Below are positions 49,684 through 63,164 of a stretch of DNA of 64,000 bases, piece by piece; positions within the stretch are counted from its first letter, which is position 1, and each line of letters begins with the position of its first letter. Origin of the DNA: Diadema setosum. Lineage: Eukaryota; Echinodermata; Echinoidea; Diadematoida; Diadematidae. Under the pieces are notes generated by a model that saw nothing but the letters and a program-made list of their open reading frames with translations, did no database searches and was not told where the DNA came from. Position numbers and translations under genes: made by a program. The stretch is taken from the NCBI GenBank assembly GCA_033980235.1, contig CM067075.1, positions 19,232,844 to 19,296,843 of the forward strand. Direction: 5' to 3'.

Positions 49684-51384
49684 TTAAAAATTATGGGGAA
49701 AATGAGCACTGTAGGCCTAATACCTCATGATTTGGACAGTGGTCTGTGCACTGGTGCCAGTGGCTCCATCCAGAAGATCATTTTGCCCACAACAGTTACT
49801 CCAGATACTGCATATGTGACAGAGCTATGTATCTAAACCCTTTAATACTATGAAATTGCACCTGTTTGCCCATATTCAGTAAGGTTCCACTGACATTACA
49901 ATGACAGGATATTTTACAAGGTTGCTGATGTTTAGGGAATTGACTGCTTGGCAAACCATGTTACCTATAAGGTCTCTGATTACATGTTATGGAGGAAGTT
50001 TCTTTTCTCATCAAAGCAAAGTCATACAAAACAATTCTTGCAATCCTTGATGTCAGGCATACAGTCTTTTTCCACAGACAACATTTCAAAGCCTGTTATT
50101 CAGCAGTTCCAAATGTATATGGGAGGATTTCTCGCGGGAGATTTGATCCAGAAACCAGCTTCCAAGAAAAGAAATGGAAAAAACATAAGCTGGACAGTCA
50201 GTCAAATAAAAAACAACACTATGCTTTTGGGTTGTAAATGTATGTTTCCTATGTGATTACTGTGGCATATGGTGATTTTTCAATTGGTTTGTGAGTGGTT
50301 GTGTGTTTGAGCAAAACAACTGAAGTTGGCAAGCCATCAGCTCAGTTGACCTTGCAAACATGACACATGATAAGTTAACATGTTCTTTGTATTTAAAGTC
50401 TGTCTTTTAACCCATATGCATTGATTAACAAAATACAGACAACTAAACCAAACTGTGTCCTAACATCAAGACATTAGTTCAGATTAGCTGCAGACTTCAT
50501 GTGCAGTATCTTATTTTAGCACTTTCTGAAATCAGGAAAAACATGCTTGTTGAAAATTATTAAAACAGAAATAGTTCGTGTTTACTGCAAGAAAAAATGT
50601 TGAAAATGTTTTTCTAACTCTGCAAAAAAGTTAATGGTAGTTGGATTTAGTACATGCAGTGCTACAGCTTTTTCTACAGAATTGCTCAGAACTGGGGGTG
50701 AAAATATCTGTTTAGCACTATCATTTCAGGTAAATTGATGATTTGAAAACCAAGCCTGACATTGCCCCAACTTCAAGGCTGTGTTCTGTGATATTTTTAT
50801 CCCAGTCGACCAGCAGACCATGGAGGTCATGTATCTGTAAATGTCATAAATGGGGTCTCAGAATTTCTGTTTACTGGGAATAGATATAACTTTCTAAACA
50901 GAAGATATCACCCTCCATGAATGAGATAATCTTATCATCCTAGTTAGCCATCATCATAGTGTATACAGTAAGGTGCATGGTCTGTGATACCCCTTTCCCC
51001 GTAGTCTTTATCTCATTATCTTTGCCTTCAGTCATTGAGGGAAACCTCTCCATCCAGCAGTATATCACTGGTAACAGCTCTGATTTACAATGTTTGATGG
51101 CCTGACTGAGGTCAGCCACTCTAAATTCACATTGCCTTTAAATAAACCTCGATCCAGGGACTGCCATGGTGAGGCTGTTTAACCCTGACATTGCCTCTGG
51201 CATATTGTGTCGGTGATAACTTATAACAGTGGCTTACAGAGAGTTAATCACATTTGATCATTATAAATAGCCAGCAGGGCAGTAACTCTTCTTCTTGCGG
51301 GTAATTCACCGCATTCAATCCTGAAGATTCTTGCAGATATCGGCTGATTTTTTGTTGTTGGTATGTTTGACCACTTCACCAGGA

Positions 51385-52235
51385 TTTCACCCTGCTCTTT
51401 CCAAGAGAATTGAAGTGGGCTCTTTTATGTGTGAATTCTGTAGCTCTCCTATGGACACATGGGACTGATGGATTTAAATCTCCTCCAAAAGACTTTGCAG
51501 CAAGAAGAAGGTGCCTTGCCAAAGGGCACTATACTACCAGGATGGGACTTGAACTTCATACTTGCAAGGAAGCTAGTGGTCTTATGCTAGAGTCACACAC
51601 GGCCGGATTTCATACCAGGTCCATAAGGAATTAAAACTGTATCGACCCGGTTCGAGCCGTAGAGACCTGCATTGTGCCGCATCGTAACCCGGTTCAATTC
51701 CCGATGGATTCCAGGGGCTACGATACAGCGGTGAAAAATTTTTGGTCATGTTCAAAATCTTCTCACGGATTTCAATTCCGTATTGATATCCGAATTCACC
51801 CGGTTCAAACTGCATTGACCCACATCGACCCGCTGCAACCTGCAGCATAAAACCGTATGGACCCTTGCCGTATGCCGCATTGCCTTCAATGTAACAGATG
51901 GTGGCAAGGTTTACATCCGGGTCAGTGTGGGTCGAAGCGGGTTGACACGGGTTGATAGGGGTCGAAAAGGATTCAGTTAAGGATTTAAAAAGCGGATTTT
52001 TATACGGTTCGATATGGGTCAATACGGGTCTCTACAGCTCGAACCGGGTCGATACGGTTATAATTCCTTATGGACCCGGTTCGAAATGCAGCCGTGTGTG
52101 ACTGTAGAATAAATTACCCTCCATTCTGGGACTATTCTGGCTCCTTTTCACCCGGATCAAATCCGTTTTGTGACCCGGCCGTGTATGACTCTAGCACTAG
52201 CTATATGGTCTGAACCACTCGGCCATGACAACTCC
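51385..52235 (-). mobile_element. tRNA-derived SINE split by a foldback insertion
   Basis: On the minus strand the head has A box TGGCCGAGTGG (complement of 52215-52225). The B box AGTTCAAGTCCC is the complement of 51544-51555, and a body containing GGCAAGGCACC continues to about 51385. The two boxes are 659 bases apart. Removing the insertion at 51585-52196 leaves 47 bases, a normal RNA polymerase III promoter spacing, so these are two halves of one SINE. Confidence 0.75.
51585..52196. mobile_element. Foldback element nested in a SINE, 612 bp
   Basis: Both ends carry TGCTAGAGTCAYACACGGCCG in inverted orientation. A longer imperfect inverted repeat of about 88 bp pairs 51587-51674 with 52020-52107, containing CCATAAGGAATT and ATCGACCCGGTTCGAG. 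The right side therefore holds a third copy of the terminal motif, suggesting a duplicated or nested end. The interior is rich in ACCCGGTTCGA-type repeats. No target duplication is clear. Confidence 0.75.
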
Positions 52236-54917
52236 ATAGCAACTCAGTCTTCATGTTTGTTTGTTTGTTTGTTTTTATTAAATTTTGTGTTTATTTCCTT
52301 CCCAGTCATGATGCATATTGCCAAAAATTTTTTTTATTTTTTTATATTTTTATAACCAGTATCAGATGTTCTTGCAAGATTGTGTCATAAGGCATATTGT
52401 GAATTGCTTTAACTCTATCAGAAAGATATGATTGGAAATATAACACTAAATCACAATTGTTTTGGATGCAAGTGTTTTGGATGTAGAGGGTACCTATAGT
52501 TCAAACACTTATTTCTTTCTGAATGTGTGTCAAGTATATATACAACCAAGATTTTAAAGTAGTTGAAATATGCTAATCGTACGTACTTTAGGCATTGAAA
52601 AGCAAATATCTATTTCACAGTCAGAGAGAAAAACAGTTATTCTGCATCAATTCCCTGCTGGTTCTTAGTTGAGGATGAATGATTGTCAGTTGTCATGGCA
52701 ACCATCTCTCCTTTGGTGTAAAAACTGGCTGTGCCCAGAATTTACAGAGTGACATCCGATCCTTCCTCAATATTAGAGTGTTGCCTCATCCTCAAACATG
52801 AGACAGTCAGGAGCAAAGGATTTTAGCCTTTTAAATTGAGACCTGATATTTCCTTGGATACTTTTTGTAAAGAGATTACTGACTGCTTTTGTCAATCTCA
52901 ATGGAAAAAGAGCTTCTAAGGTGCAAAATAAGGAAATGTCTTGCATCTAACTGTATCCATGATTGGTATATCCCAGGTAAATGTTGCGGTATCACCTGAT
53001 TGTTGGACACGGCATGATGTGGAAGCTTTTCATGAAAAAAGTAATCACAATGTGATTTTCTGAATCAGTGACATAAAATCAAGGATATCAAATAAATTTG
53101 ATATGCTTGTGTGCAAGTACATCTCTTTCTCTCATTGTCATATCTATCTGCCTATATATCTGTCTGTGCATTTCTGTATTTTATGCATCTATACATCTAT
53201 ATGATATTCATACAGAGAGAAAAGCAGGGAATGACAGAAAGAGAGAAGATGCAGCAGAGAAAAAAAAAATCATTCAAACAGTTTTTCATAGCATGGTGTC
53301 ATGGCAATCATGCTGTGCTCAAATAAAGTAGTAATGACACAGATCATCTTTCATCATAGACCTTGATATCAGTATTGAGCAAACAGATAGTCAGGAATGT
53401 ATGAATTCTAATATTACATTTCATAAGAATAAGAATGAATGACAAGAAAAATGTGTCATCTATTCTTAGAGCTCTTTCACTTAATACCCATAGTGCAGGG
53501 GGCCAACCAGCAATTGATTGTTGGAAATAGTACAGCTACTCTTTCTAGCACAAAGAATGTAATGTACTAATAGTTTCAGTCATGCAGCAAAACACAAAGT
53601 GGGAGAAAATAACCAAGGGAGGCTTATGATGTGATTAGGACAGTAGTGACAGTTGTTTACAACAGAAGTAAGATGTTTGAAGTCAATTTCATCCATCATA
53701 TTTTCTTCTTGTAATGGACATGTTTTCCATTCTATAAGCTTATTCACTGTTTAAATTTCATCTTTTTGACAGGAGTGTCTAATTTCCATTAACCATTATG
53801 TTGACATTTTAAGTTCAAAATTCAGCTGATAATGCATTTGAACCCATGCACTTTTTATGATATGTTTTGTAGAAACTAACTGGCCATTGTTGTGAAGGTA
53901 AATCTTTGAGTTATTAATTTCATATTGGCTGTAGAAATGTTTTTTTTTCTCTCTCACATTTTCAAATTTATGCTGTCTCTTAAGAGTTTTTGATTTGCAC
54001 AGGAGGGCAGTATCAATATTTGTTGACCATGATGTGCTTTGGGCTGTCTTGATTGGAGATAATATGTAACAGTAAAACTATGAATTGAAGAGAGAAGTTT
54101 CCTGCTGTGTAAGGTGATTTCCCAGGAGCTAAGGGGAAAGCAGTCACCCAACTATGCTCTGCTGACCAATGCTGGCATAAAGACTTCCATGAAACAGGAA
54201 ATTGTATTTTGTCAAGCCCCCCAAAGGACTGGCTGATGACTTGCCGTCCCAAATTACTTTTCCTGAAAGTTGGCAATACATTGAAAGCAGACATCTTTTC
54301 CCCATCCTCCACAAAATGAAGAAAGGTATGAAACCACCACCTGCCCCACAACAGACCATTGTGAGAGACGGGGAAGGGACAAAGAGAGTGAAAGTGTTGA
54401 CACCAAGTCCCCCAGCCTCAGTCATTGCAGGCTTGTTTCCTCCATTCCTCTTACCTTTTAAACACTGTGGCATCTTGTTTATTAGTGAAAAGAGCTTTTG
54501 CTTTCCAGCATTTTATCTCTGTAAACCTTTAAGTTCCTTATACACCTCAGCAAATTCTTGATGGAGCTGATAACTTGACTAATGTGTTTCTTCATATGAA
54601 AGTCAAATGTGATTTCCTTTCCAATAAAAACTTGTATCTCTTTTAATGTAGCAATATAGGAAAGAAGACTATCTCTGTCGGTATCATAACATCGATCTTT
54701 TCAAATCAGTTATGTGTTTGGAAGATAAAAACTTAGATCAGATACCAAAATGATGCATTGAAACTAATGCTACAAGTATGAAGAGAAATTTGATTTTTTT
54801 AATAGTTTTATTGAATCCTTCCCTCTTGTTACATAGTGCTCCAAAATGGATTGGGTCTGTTTCCATGGCAGTCATTTTTATTTGGAAGCTGCACACTAAC
54901 CCATTTTTTTTTTTTCT

Positions 54918-55182
54918 ACTGGTATGACCTGTTCCTGTCAGACCAGTAGATACCCAAGTCTGTCAATATTTCACTGGTCTGAACCTGAAATTTACTGGTC
55001 CTGTTGTTGTTTTTAACTGGCCCCGACATTGTCATTTTAATTGTTTGAATTTAATTTTTTTAAAATGTTTATTTTTTTAAAATTTATTTATTATTTTTTT
55101 TACTGGTCTTGTTGGCAATTCCTGAAACATTACTGGCCCGACAGTGATTCTTTCTGGTCTGGAACTGTCAGACTGGTGCCAG
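54918..55182. repeat. Possible foldback repeat rich in ACTGGTC motifs
   Basis: ACTGGTC, ACTGGCC and GACCAGT occur many times. The outer parts (TACTGGTATGACC at left, GACTGGTGCCAGTG at right) are loosely inverted. The interior is T-rich. No target duplication is seen, so this is a tentative call. Confidence 0.35.
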
Positions 55183-55342
55183 TGTTACATGTTGCTTTAT
55201 GGATATTTAATATTAACTCAGACCTAGAAAAGTGGCTGGGAATACCTACTGTGGAATGGTAATGATTGATGCATAGTGATTGGCGTACTCATAACCAAGG
55301 TTTAATTAGTATGCTCAAGATTGATAATCAACATTTTTTTAA

Positions 55343-55427
55343 CCAGTTGAGGACGAGTCCTGAGTATACTTGGGCAAGCGTCTATGGGAAATGCGTGTTG
55401 TAGCAAAGTCAAACCATCCTCAACGGG
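55343..55427 (+). mobile_element. 85-bp TTAA foldback MITE, copy 3
   Basis: Flanked by TTAA (55339-55342 and 55428-55431), with ends CCAGTTGAGGACG and ATCCTCAACGGG. Same orientation as copy 1. Confidence 0.85.
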
Positions 55428-55624
55428 TTAAAAGAGATTAGATTTTGTGATGTTTTTCTGTTCTTAATTTGACTGCGTCAGGGATTTTTGGTTCCTAGAA
55501 AATAATGTCATTATGTCTGTAGCAAGGATTATGTGCGTCCAATCCATGCTCAAATACGGTGAATTTCACCTTCAGACACTACTAGACACCAATATACACA
55601 GATGAAAACATGTGCCATATTTAA

Positions 55625-55709
55625 CCCGTTGAGGACGGACTGATTTTGCTACAACACGCATTTCCCATAGACCCCTGCCCGAGTATACTCGGGACTCGTC
55701 CTCAACGGG
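55625..55709 (-). mobile_element. 85-bp TTAA foldback MITE, copy 4
   Basis: Flanked by TTAA (55621-55624 and 55710-55713). It is the best preserved copy: the ends CCCGTTGAGGACG/CGTCCTCAACGGG are perfect, and the interior palindrome CCCGAGTATACTCGGG is intact. It lies inverted about 200 bp from copy 3. Confidence 0.88.
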
Positions 55710-58478
55710 TTAAGTACACAGGAAATGATTGTCTGCATATCTAATGATTATAATCATTTTGACATGTGGTGTAAACAACTGATTCATATGTACATTCATA
55801 TATCATTCAATGTGAGATGACATAATATTCAGGCATATTGTGGAAGCTAGCACATTAGTTTGCAGAGCTAAGCAGAGAGTTAGATGAGGGAATTGTGTAG
55901 AGAGAACATCAATACAGAGTACATTGGCAAAGTGTGCTCCGCGGACAGATGGAAAAGACATTACCTAAAATCACTTTCACCAGTGTGTAGAGAAAACTGT
56001 GCCGGCCGACTTCAACCCACAGCTCTAATGTGCCCCATTTGCAGTGTCCATTTGGTGATCCTATTAATGGGCGTGTAACACATCCAGATCAAATTTGCAA
56101 TTTGAGACGTCTCTGCATGGTGAAGCATCTTTGTGTATTGTATATCGAGACACAAAATCTCTGAGAATTGTAAGTCCTATACTGAAATGTCATTAGCGAG
56201 GTGTGGCAAAATGACTCGAAGAAACCGACCATTAGATGAATGGCACATCATGGTGGGAGGTGGGTGCCGTGTTATCCAGTTACTGCATGTCCCGTAACAT
56301 GATTCCATTTCAGTTTCACAGCACATCATCCAGTCCTAAGTGTTCATATCCCTGTCAGGTAGAGAAAGCAGACTGAAAAACACTTTTGATAATACTTCTT
56401 TTTGCTTTCATGTTGCCCTACCGTGCTTCCAAACTGCACTTTACTTTCACGTTTTGTTGGAGATTGGACAGAAGATGGTTTTCCAATGCTGAGTAAGAGA
56501 GGAGTATCCCTTCCTTGTTCAAAGCTGAAATATTTCATCAGTATCAAATGCCAAGTTTAGTTCATTTGATGCACAGAATTAAGCAGTAGCTAGTTGTCAA
56601 TGTCAAAGCTGTGCTGTGGAACATTTGAAGAACAGGTTCATCTTAGACAGTGTTTACCAATCGGTCATTTTGCTGACCATGTACATAAATGATGATAGCA
56701 AACACATGTAGCCTGGAGATATTGTGAGATATATACAATCTAATATGAAATATGGGTTTCTAATGGCCAGCGTATCTTTCAAAAATGATATCCCATAATG
56801 AAGTTGACACCATAATCACTCAATGATATATCAAACTACTCCATCCCATACCTCATGCCAAATAATTTGTAGATTGTGTGTCATTAGATTTGATGTAGTC
56901 ATGTGAATGACCCTCAATACTAGTATAACTGAGCAAAAGTGTGCTACTACTCGTCTGAGTATATGGCAGAATTTGGGATATTTTGAGAGCAGGTGTCCCA
57001 CACACACTACAGCACAGTCTGAGATACAATATTGAGTCTCTACCCACCCTATAAAAAAGTATGTCACATTTGCATCTGCGTGCACCTTGAATAAAATGTA
57101 AGAAAATATTCTTACATTTTCAGAGACATGTATACCATGTGTTAAGATTTCTGCTGTTTGTAGTTTCTACCTATTTGCATGGCAAAGGATTAATGGATGA
57201 AATTTAATGATATTGTTTATGCTCACATTTCACTAAACTAATTTGAAATGCTAGTGTGGACTATACATATATGTTACTGGACAGATAATCTGTCAAAAAG
57301 TGAGAACTATGTATCAGCTTTCAATGAACAATGATAATGATCATAAGAATTCTTGTAGAGCGCATAACACTGCTGCAGTATCATGAAATTGAGTAAAAAA
57401 GGTGAAAGGACTAGAAAAAAATAACACATCGATAGGGGCTTCACCTGGTATGGTTACTCTCAATAAGAAAAATCATTCAAATGTGGTATAAAGTGCTCAG
57501 CAGAATTTACCAGTTTCCAATGCAGATGAATCTAGTTTCACAGGAATAAAGCACCAACAGAGAAAACACTAGCTTCCAATAAAACTTTAGGCACACTACA
57601 GGGCGTTGAAGTGGATTTCTCAGTGCATTACATGGTCAAATACATCATCACACAGGATGACTTCTTGTAGTACATATGTTAGAAGCATCTCCTTAGCATA
57701 AGATGTCATATGACTGAGTGATTACACTGCTGTGTAGGAAGGGTCATCTGTTGCCTTGACAACCACTCCTATCCCACTCCAAGATGCTGTCCGCTTCTGA
57801 GAGTGGTTGACACCCATCAACACACCTGCTGGAAGCATCTGAAATTTCCACCATGGTTGTTGCTGACCCACCCCAATGAGCGTTCCTTTCTTCCAAACCC
57901 CCATGGGACTGGAGTAGGAGCTTACCTAGCTGCCGCTGCCATGGTAACAAGAAGGAGGGGTCTTCCTGAGTATAATTACCATGGTAATCCATGCTTTAAG
58001 CACAGCTCTGTGTTATTTTGGTGCTTGAAACTTAGCCCAGACTAGCTTGGAAATTGATCAGTAGAAGCTAAGAAGTTTCTGACGTGTAATGGTACACAGT
58101 AGAGTGTGAGGATATGTTAGAAAGTCATATGAATATAAATTGAAGCATTCATCATAATATGTGGAGATTAAGTTTTATTGTACAATAACCTGTGTGTGTG
58201 ATGTGTGATTAGGTGGATATTGGAATGGTTCCAGATTATATGTGCTTCTTGCCTCAGCTTCAGATCAGCTCTTTTCACCCATTTTGTACACTGCTTGCAT
58301 GCATTAGTTATAGGAGCTGCTCGTAAACATGAAAAAAGACTCAAGTCAGAGTTGGTGGACAACCTGAATAACACCCTGAAAAAGCAAATGGGCTACAACT
58401 ACATCTGAAGGCAATCAAATTATTATGAAAAAGTTAACAAAAATTATGTACTCTAAGCAGTCTGTCCAAATATCACTA

Positions 58479-58685
58479 CTGTATATGCCAAATATTTAGG
58501 GAGTCTAAATGTTTGCAAATCAGGATTTCTCAACGATTTCGCGAGTGGTTAAATATGTGGTCATGGAGTACAGTACTGAATGGGGAAATGAAAGCGTGCA
58601 TGTCAGTTTCATGTCGGGAATTAGCACCTGCCTTGCAAAATTCATGAAAATAAAAACCTCACGAAATATTCGGCATAAAATACAG
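58479..58685. mobile_element. TA-flanked MITE with CTGTATATGCC ends
   Basis: Left end CTGTATATGCCAAATATTT and right end AAATATTCGGCATAAAATACAG are inverted and flanked by TA. Inside, ATTTCGCGAGTGGTTAAA and TTCATGAAAATAAAAACCTCACGA recall the core style of the CTGTAAAAC MITEs. It may be a distant subfamily. Confidence 0.7.
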
Positions 58686-60419
58686 TATATTATTAGAATT
58701 TTTACAGACAGTAATTTGTTCATATCTACCTTAGAATATCATATCTCAGCTACTTCTCTGCCAGATGCATTGATCTATTTGTTAACATACGTTTCATCTA
58801 CATGCAGTTAATACATCTTTTGCATATATGTGTTAAGGAACAAACTGTTCCAAGGAATTCTGTGAAACTTCTAGTGTAGTGGCAATCTCATGGGTTGATA
58901 GATGATTTTTATCTGACCAGTGGAAGCAGTCATCACTCAAACCAGATTCTTGCAGAGCAACTTACAAAAAAAAAAAAGAAGGTAGATGATAACCCCCTCC
59001 CATAACCCATGATAAGTACTGTTTGTGCATTGAAACCTGACTGCTAGTCTTATACACAGACAAAGAGAATTATTCTGACAATATGTTTTGATTATAAATA
59101 TATCTTTTTCTCTCCTGATCAATTTTATCTACTAGTATTCATATTTATATTCCATGATGCACAACCAGATGCACATTTGAAAGCCAGTAGAGGAGCTAAA
59201 CAGTCATTGTGTGAATTAAAGACTACCCCAAAAGTCATTTGTTAGCCAATGTCAAATCATTATTAACATTCACATCCAGGATGAACTTCATTGAAAATTT
59301 CGTCAAACAAAGCATACAACCTTTCATTCAAAAGCATCAGTCTTCCTGCGTCAAGCAGTTAAAGTGTCTCTTTAGATGATGAGCTCAATCTATCTGTTAC
59401 TGTCATGTGAGTTTGATTATCTCTTTCTGGGACTTAACAAGGAGGATGAAGTGAAAGTGAAACACCTTTGCTTAGCATCACAACTTCTTTATCAGCTACC
59501 TCAAGTAACCTCTCCTTGTAAGAGGTCTTAGTAAACAGAGAGCACTCTTCTTGATGATATCCTGTGCAGAAGAATACCTGACTTGCAGACTTTTTTGAAT
59601 GCTTCTTCATTTGTTATCAGGAAGCCTGGTTTAGATTTCAAGTTGCTGCACTCAGTGTCAGATAGGGTGCATTTCCTGCATTCTGTGTCCTCGAGAAGGC
59701 TACAAAGGAGCATCTAAGGATGTTGCCCCCACAGTACAGTATCTCAAAACTGTTACCTTTGGAATCAGGCTGGTTAACTCGTTCGTGCCTGGCATGAATC
59801 CAGCAATCATTCAGAACTTTACATGGAGTTGCAAGTCAAGCTTAAATTGAAAGTCTCTTTAATTTTATTTGGTTTGACTTCACTGGTTTTCTTTTAAGTT
59901 TGAATTGATTTATAGTACTTTATTTTTGTAACCTTTAAAGAGGGGGATAGTGGTGATGCAGCATTTTGCTTTATCATGTCCTCGCTGTGGCAGTAAAGAT
60001 AAAGATATCACCAAATTCTGCTCTCTGCTCCACTGTCAGAGGTTATATTTCCCCAAAATGGGAACAAAATGCATAGATGGAAGAGCTGGAGGATCATTTC
60101 TTTTTCTGAACCTTTCTACCTCTTTCTATCTGCAGTAAGTATGTAACTACAATTTTTTGTGCATGTGGATTTCGAATCATAAAGCACACATTGCAATGAT
60201 TTTAAGTTTAGCATGCTAGCTTGGAAGAAGAGTAGGTTAGAAAAAAATACTTAATAATATTGATAAGAGTTGTGGGACTGTGAAACAAATATCTTGGTCT
60301 GTGTGCTTGTTTTTTTTTTTTATTTGTGTATATTCATAACCCATTTGTGGCTAATTCCTTGTCAATATCATATAAGAAAGAGTTGCAACCTTTAATTTTG
60401 GAGAAATGATCTACTTATG

Positions 60420-60590
60420 CAGGGGCGGATCCAGGAATTCTGTAAAATGGAGGGGAGCTGCAACTAATATTTCTGGTGCTACTTCCAGGTTTCATTTCAT
60501 TTTTTTCTTTTTATTTCTTTTGTTTTTGACGAAAAATAAAGGGGGGGGGGGGGGCGTGCACTAGTTGCGCCCCCTCTGGATCCGCCACTG
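60420..60590. mobile_element. hAT-like MITE with CAGGGGCGGATCCAG ends, 171 bp
   Basis: It starts CAGGGGCGGATCCAGG and ends TGGATCCGCCACTG. The flanks TACTTATG and TGCTTATG suggest an imperfect 8-bp target duplication typical of hAT elements. Ends of this type are widespread in animal genomes. It contains a 14-base G run. Confidence 0.8.
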
Positions 60591-60921
60591 CTTATGGCAG
60601 TTGGATATGATTGTGTACTGATCTGCCACTATATCCAGTTGCTTGAGTCCAATTGTCATACAAATCATACAAATCCATAATTTCTGTTTCATTTTGACTG
60701 TGTCAAATATCAGTGATTGTTGTCATATCTTTATTATGATAATATGTATGTAGTATAGCTGAAGAAAAGAAAGGGGGATTTTGATAACACTATCAGACTT
60801 AAGGAGAGAATTCTGTACTGATCATTTTGTAATACAGCTGGTGTACATATTTCACAGGGAATCATGCCTACATTATTATCTACTTAATCTTTACCTGAGT
60901 GTCTGTGTTGATGAGGAAATT

Positions 60922-60975
60922 ATATACCTATATATTTATATATACCTATATATTCATATATACCTATATATTCAA
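60922..60975. repeat. AT-rich minisatellite, ~18-bp unit
   Basis: Three units of the form TATACCTATATATTCA with small spacers follow one another. Confidence 0.85.
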
Positions 60976-63078
60976 ACCGGTGGCAATATTCTGACTACAA
61001 ATGCATGAAATATTTGAAATAGAACCATAGACTTGCCTTGCCTTTAAGAAAACCTTTATTAAGAAACCATCTTCTTAGTTGTTTCTGTACCTGACTAGCC
61101 TGCTCAGCAGAAAGTCACACCATATGCATCTCTATCAAGTAGATACTTTACAATTTCCTAAAAGGCTGGAAAGAATGACAGAAGGTATGGAAAAAGAGGA
61201 TGACTGTGTAGACTGTGATCCAGTTGTCTTTGTCTGTGGCTATCTCTGTCACTTTGAATGTGATGTATAAAAGGGCCTTGGCTGTCAGACATAGCCAGCA
61301 GCTAGTGTCAATGGTGCTGAGTACATTCATAGATTGTCTGACTTAAAGGACGGAATCCTTTGAAAGGAGGAGCAAAGAGATCAAAGCAAACCATCCGCAG
61401 ACTGAACAAGATAGGAGGCTGAGATATAGAGGGTCTGTAACAACATTATCGAGGCATGCATTTCCTATCCCTGAAAACATTCATTTTCTTCTTTGGATTA
61501 TTACAGTGGATGTTTTTTGTGATATTATACATAAAAGATTCCTGCAATTAACAGGTTCTATGTGTTGGGATCTCTCCAGGGTGTAATATTGGTAATGTAC
61601 CATATTCAGTTTTATTAAATCAATCCCATAGAGTGAAATATGATACTTGTTCATGTAGAAGTAGAAAGTCATATAGAATTGGATGATTATTATGTATCAA
61701 ACTGCATATCCTGTCCAAATGCATAGGTGATTTTCTTTTCAATAATATAATTTTACTCCCATACATGATTCCTTTTGAAATTATATGGTTGATCACAGAG
61801 AAAATAAAAAAATTGTACAAATCAGAAAGAGAGGCAAGAGTCACATAATATTATTATCTTTTTAAATTTTAACACAAGTACACAAGTACACAGTGAATGA
61901 TATAGAAAAACTGCAGACATACAGTCTTTTGTGGCTGTAAGCCCAATTTACATATGAATGTAACATTCAGCATTATATACATCAATTCAGTCTATATTTT
62001 AAATTCCCAATCAAACCTTAAAATGCTGCACCCTATTCCCATTGCCACCTGCCACTGAGCACACTGTGGCATTACTATCTCTCTTTCCTTCAGCAGGTGA
62101 AATAGCTGGGGATTCTCTATCCTCTTTTGCTGGCACTCAATCAATTCAAGGCTCTGTATGTACTCACAGTAACAATTTTGACTCCAGGGTAATTGAGTTT
62201 TAATGAAGTTTAAGAAGAAAAGTTTTGAGGGCAAGGCTGACAAAATGTTTGCCCGTGTCTCCTATTGATTTTTGAGTCTTCTGTCACCTCTCAGAGAGAG
62301 AGAGAGAGGACACAGAGTCAACGAGAAACATGTGAGGAAAGTTACACTACTTCTTGAATGTGGCCAGACCAGTAACTCTTGCAGATACTCACCATAATAC
62401 ATATATGCAGCAAATGCTCATCGGAAAAAAAAAGGATCGACTTACCTTGGGCATTGTCAAGGAAACAAGGTTGATAGATACAGCATAGATATGGGGGGGG
62501 GGGAATGGAAATATGAAAAGGTAGAGAAATTGATGGGGAAAAAGGGGAGATTTACATGTAGGAGATTTAAAGTAAGAAAACTATTCAGGAATATGGAATA
62601 AAAATATTCATAATTGATATAATATATCTAAATCTACTGCAAGATTTTTGTAGAAAGTTCCCATTTTGAACAATATTTTTCTGCCTATTATATCATCATC
62701 AATAATTATAGTGCACAATAGATTATGATAGATGGGATATGTCAGTGTATATCTCTGTCAATCCATCTCTTAATTCATCTGCCCAGCTATCTATCTTTCT
62801 ATCAGTACATAATGAACAAGACTACAATTATGCTTGGTGAATGAACAGAGTCACATCAATTTTGAGAAGAGAAAAAGAGCTGTTCAGAAATATGGAACAG
62901 GAGTCCTACCTTTGGTTGGATTTGAAGTATCCCACTAAGTAATATTTTCCTTTAAGTGTACTCGTATTATTTGTATGAAATTTGTACATGAAATTATTCC
63001 TTTTATGTCAATGTATTTTTTGCAAATCGACCTTTGGTTGCCAGTCAGATTTTGATAAAGACCATTTTCAATAAAATT

Positions 63079-63113
63079 CAATTTATTTCAATTCAATTCA
63101 ATTCAATATTGAA
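63079..63113. repeat. ATTCA pentanucleotide repeat upstream of exon 3
   Basis: AATTC/TTCAA pentamers repeat about five times, ending about 50 bases before the exon 3 acceptor. Such runs often form the tail of a LINE insertion, but no body is recognisable here. Confidence 0.7.
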
Positions 63114-63164
63114 AGTGAATGTCATATTTCTAATACACCATCTTTCTTTCTGTTACCCTGGCAG

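Larger units (their letters stand above)
49200..63164 (+). other. Intron 2 of the EPAC-like gene (~14.0 kb)
   Basis: It begins GTGAGT and ends in a pyrimidine-rich stretch followed by CCCTGGCAG. It is phase 1. Transposon-derived pieces are listed separately. The intervals 49690-51380, 52240-54910, 55715-58475, 58690-60415 and 60980-63070 show only AT-rich intron sequence with short meaningless ORFs. A separate gene inside it cannot be excluded but is not supported. Confidence 0.8.
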
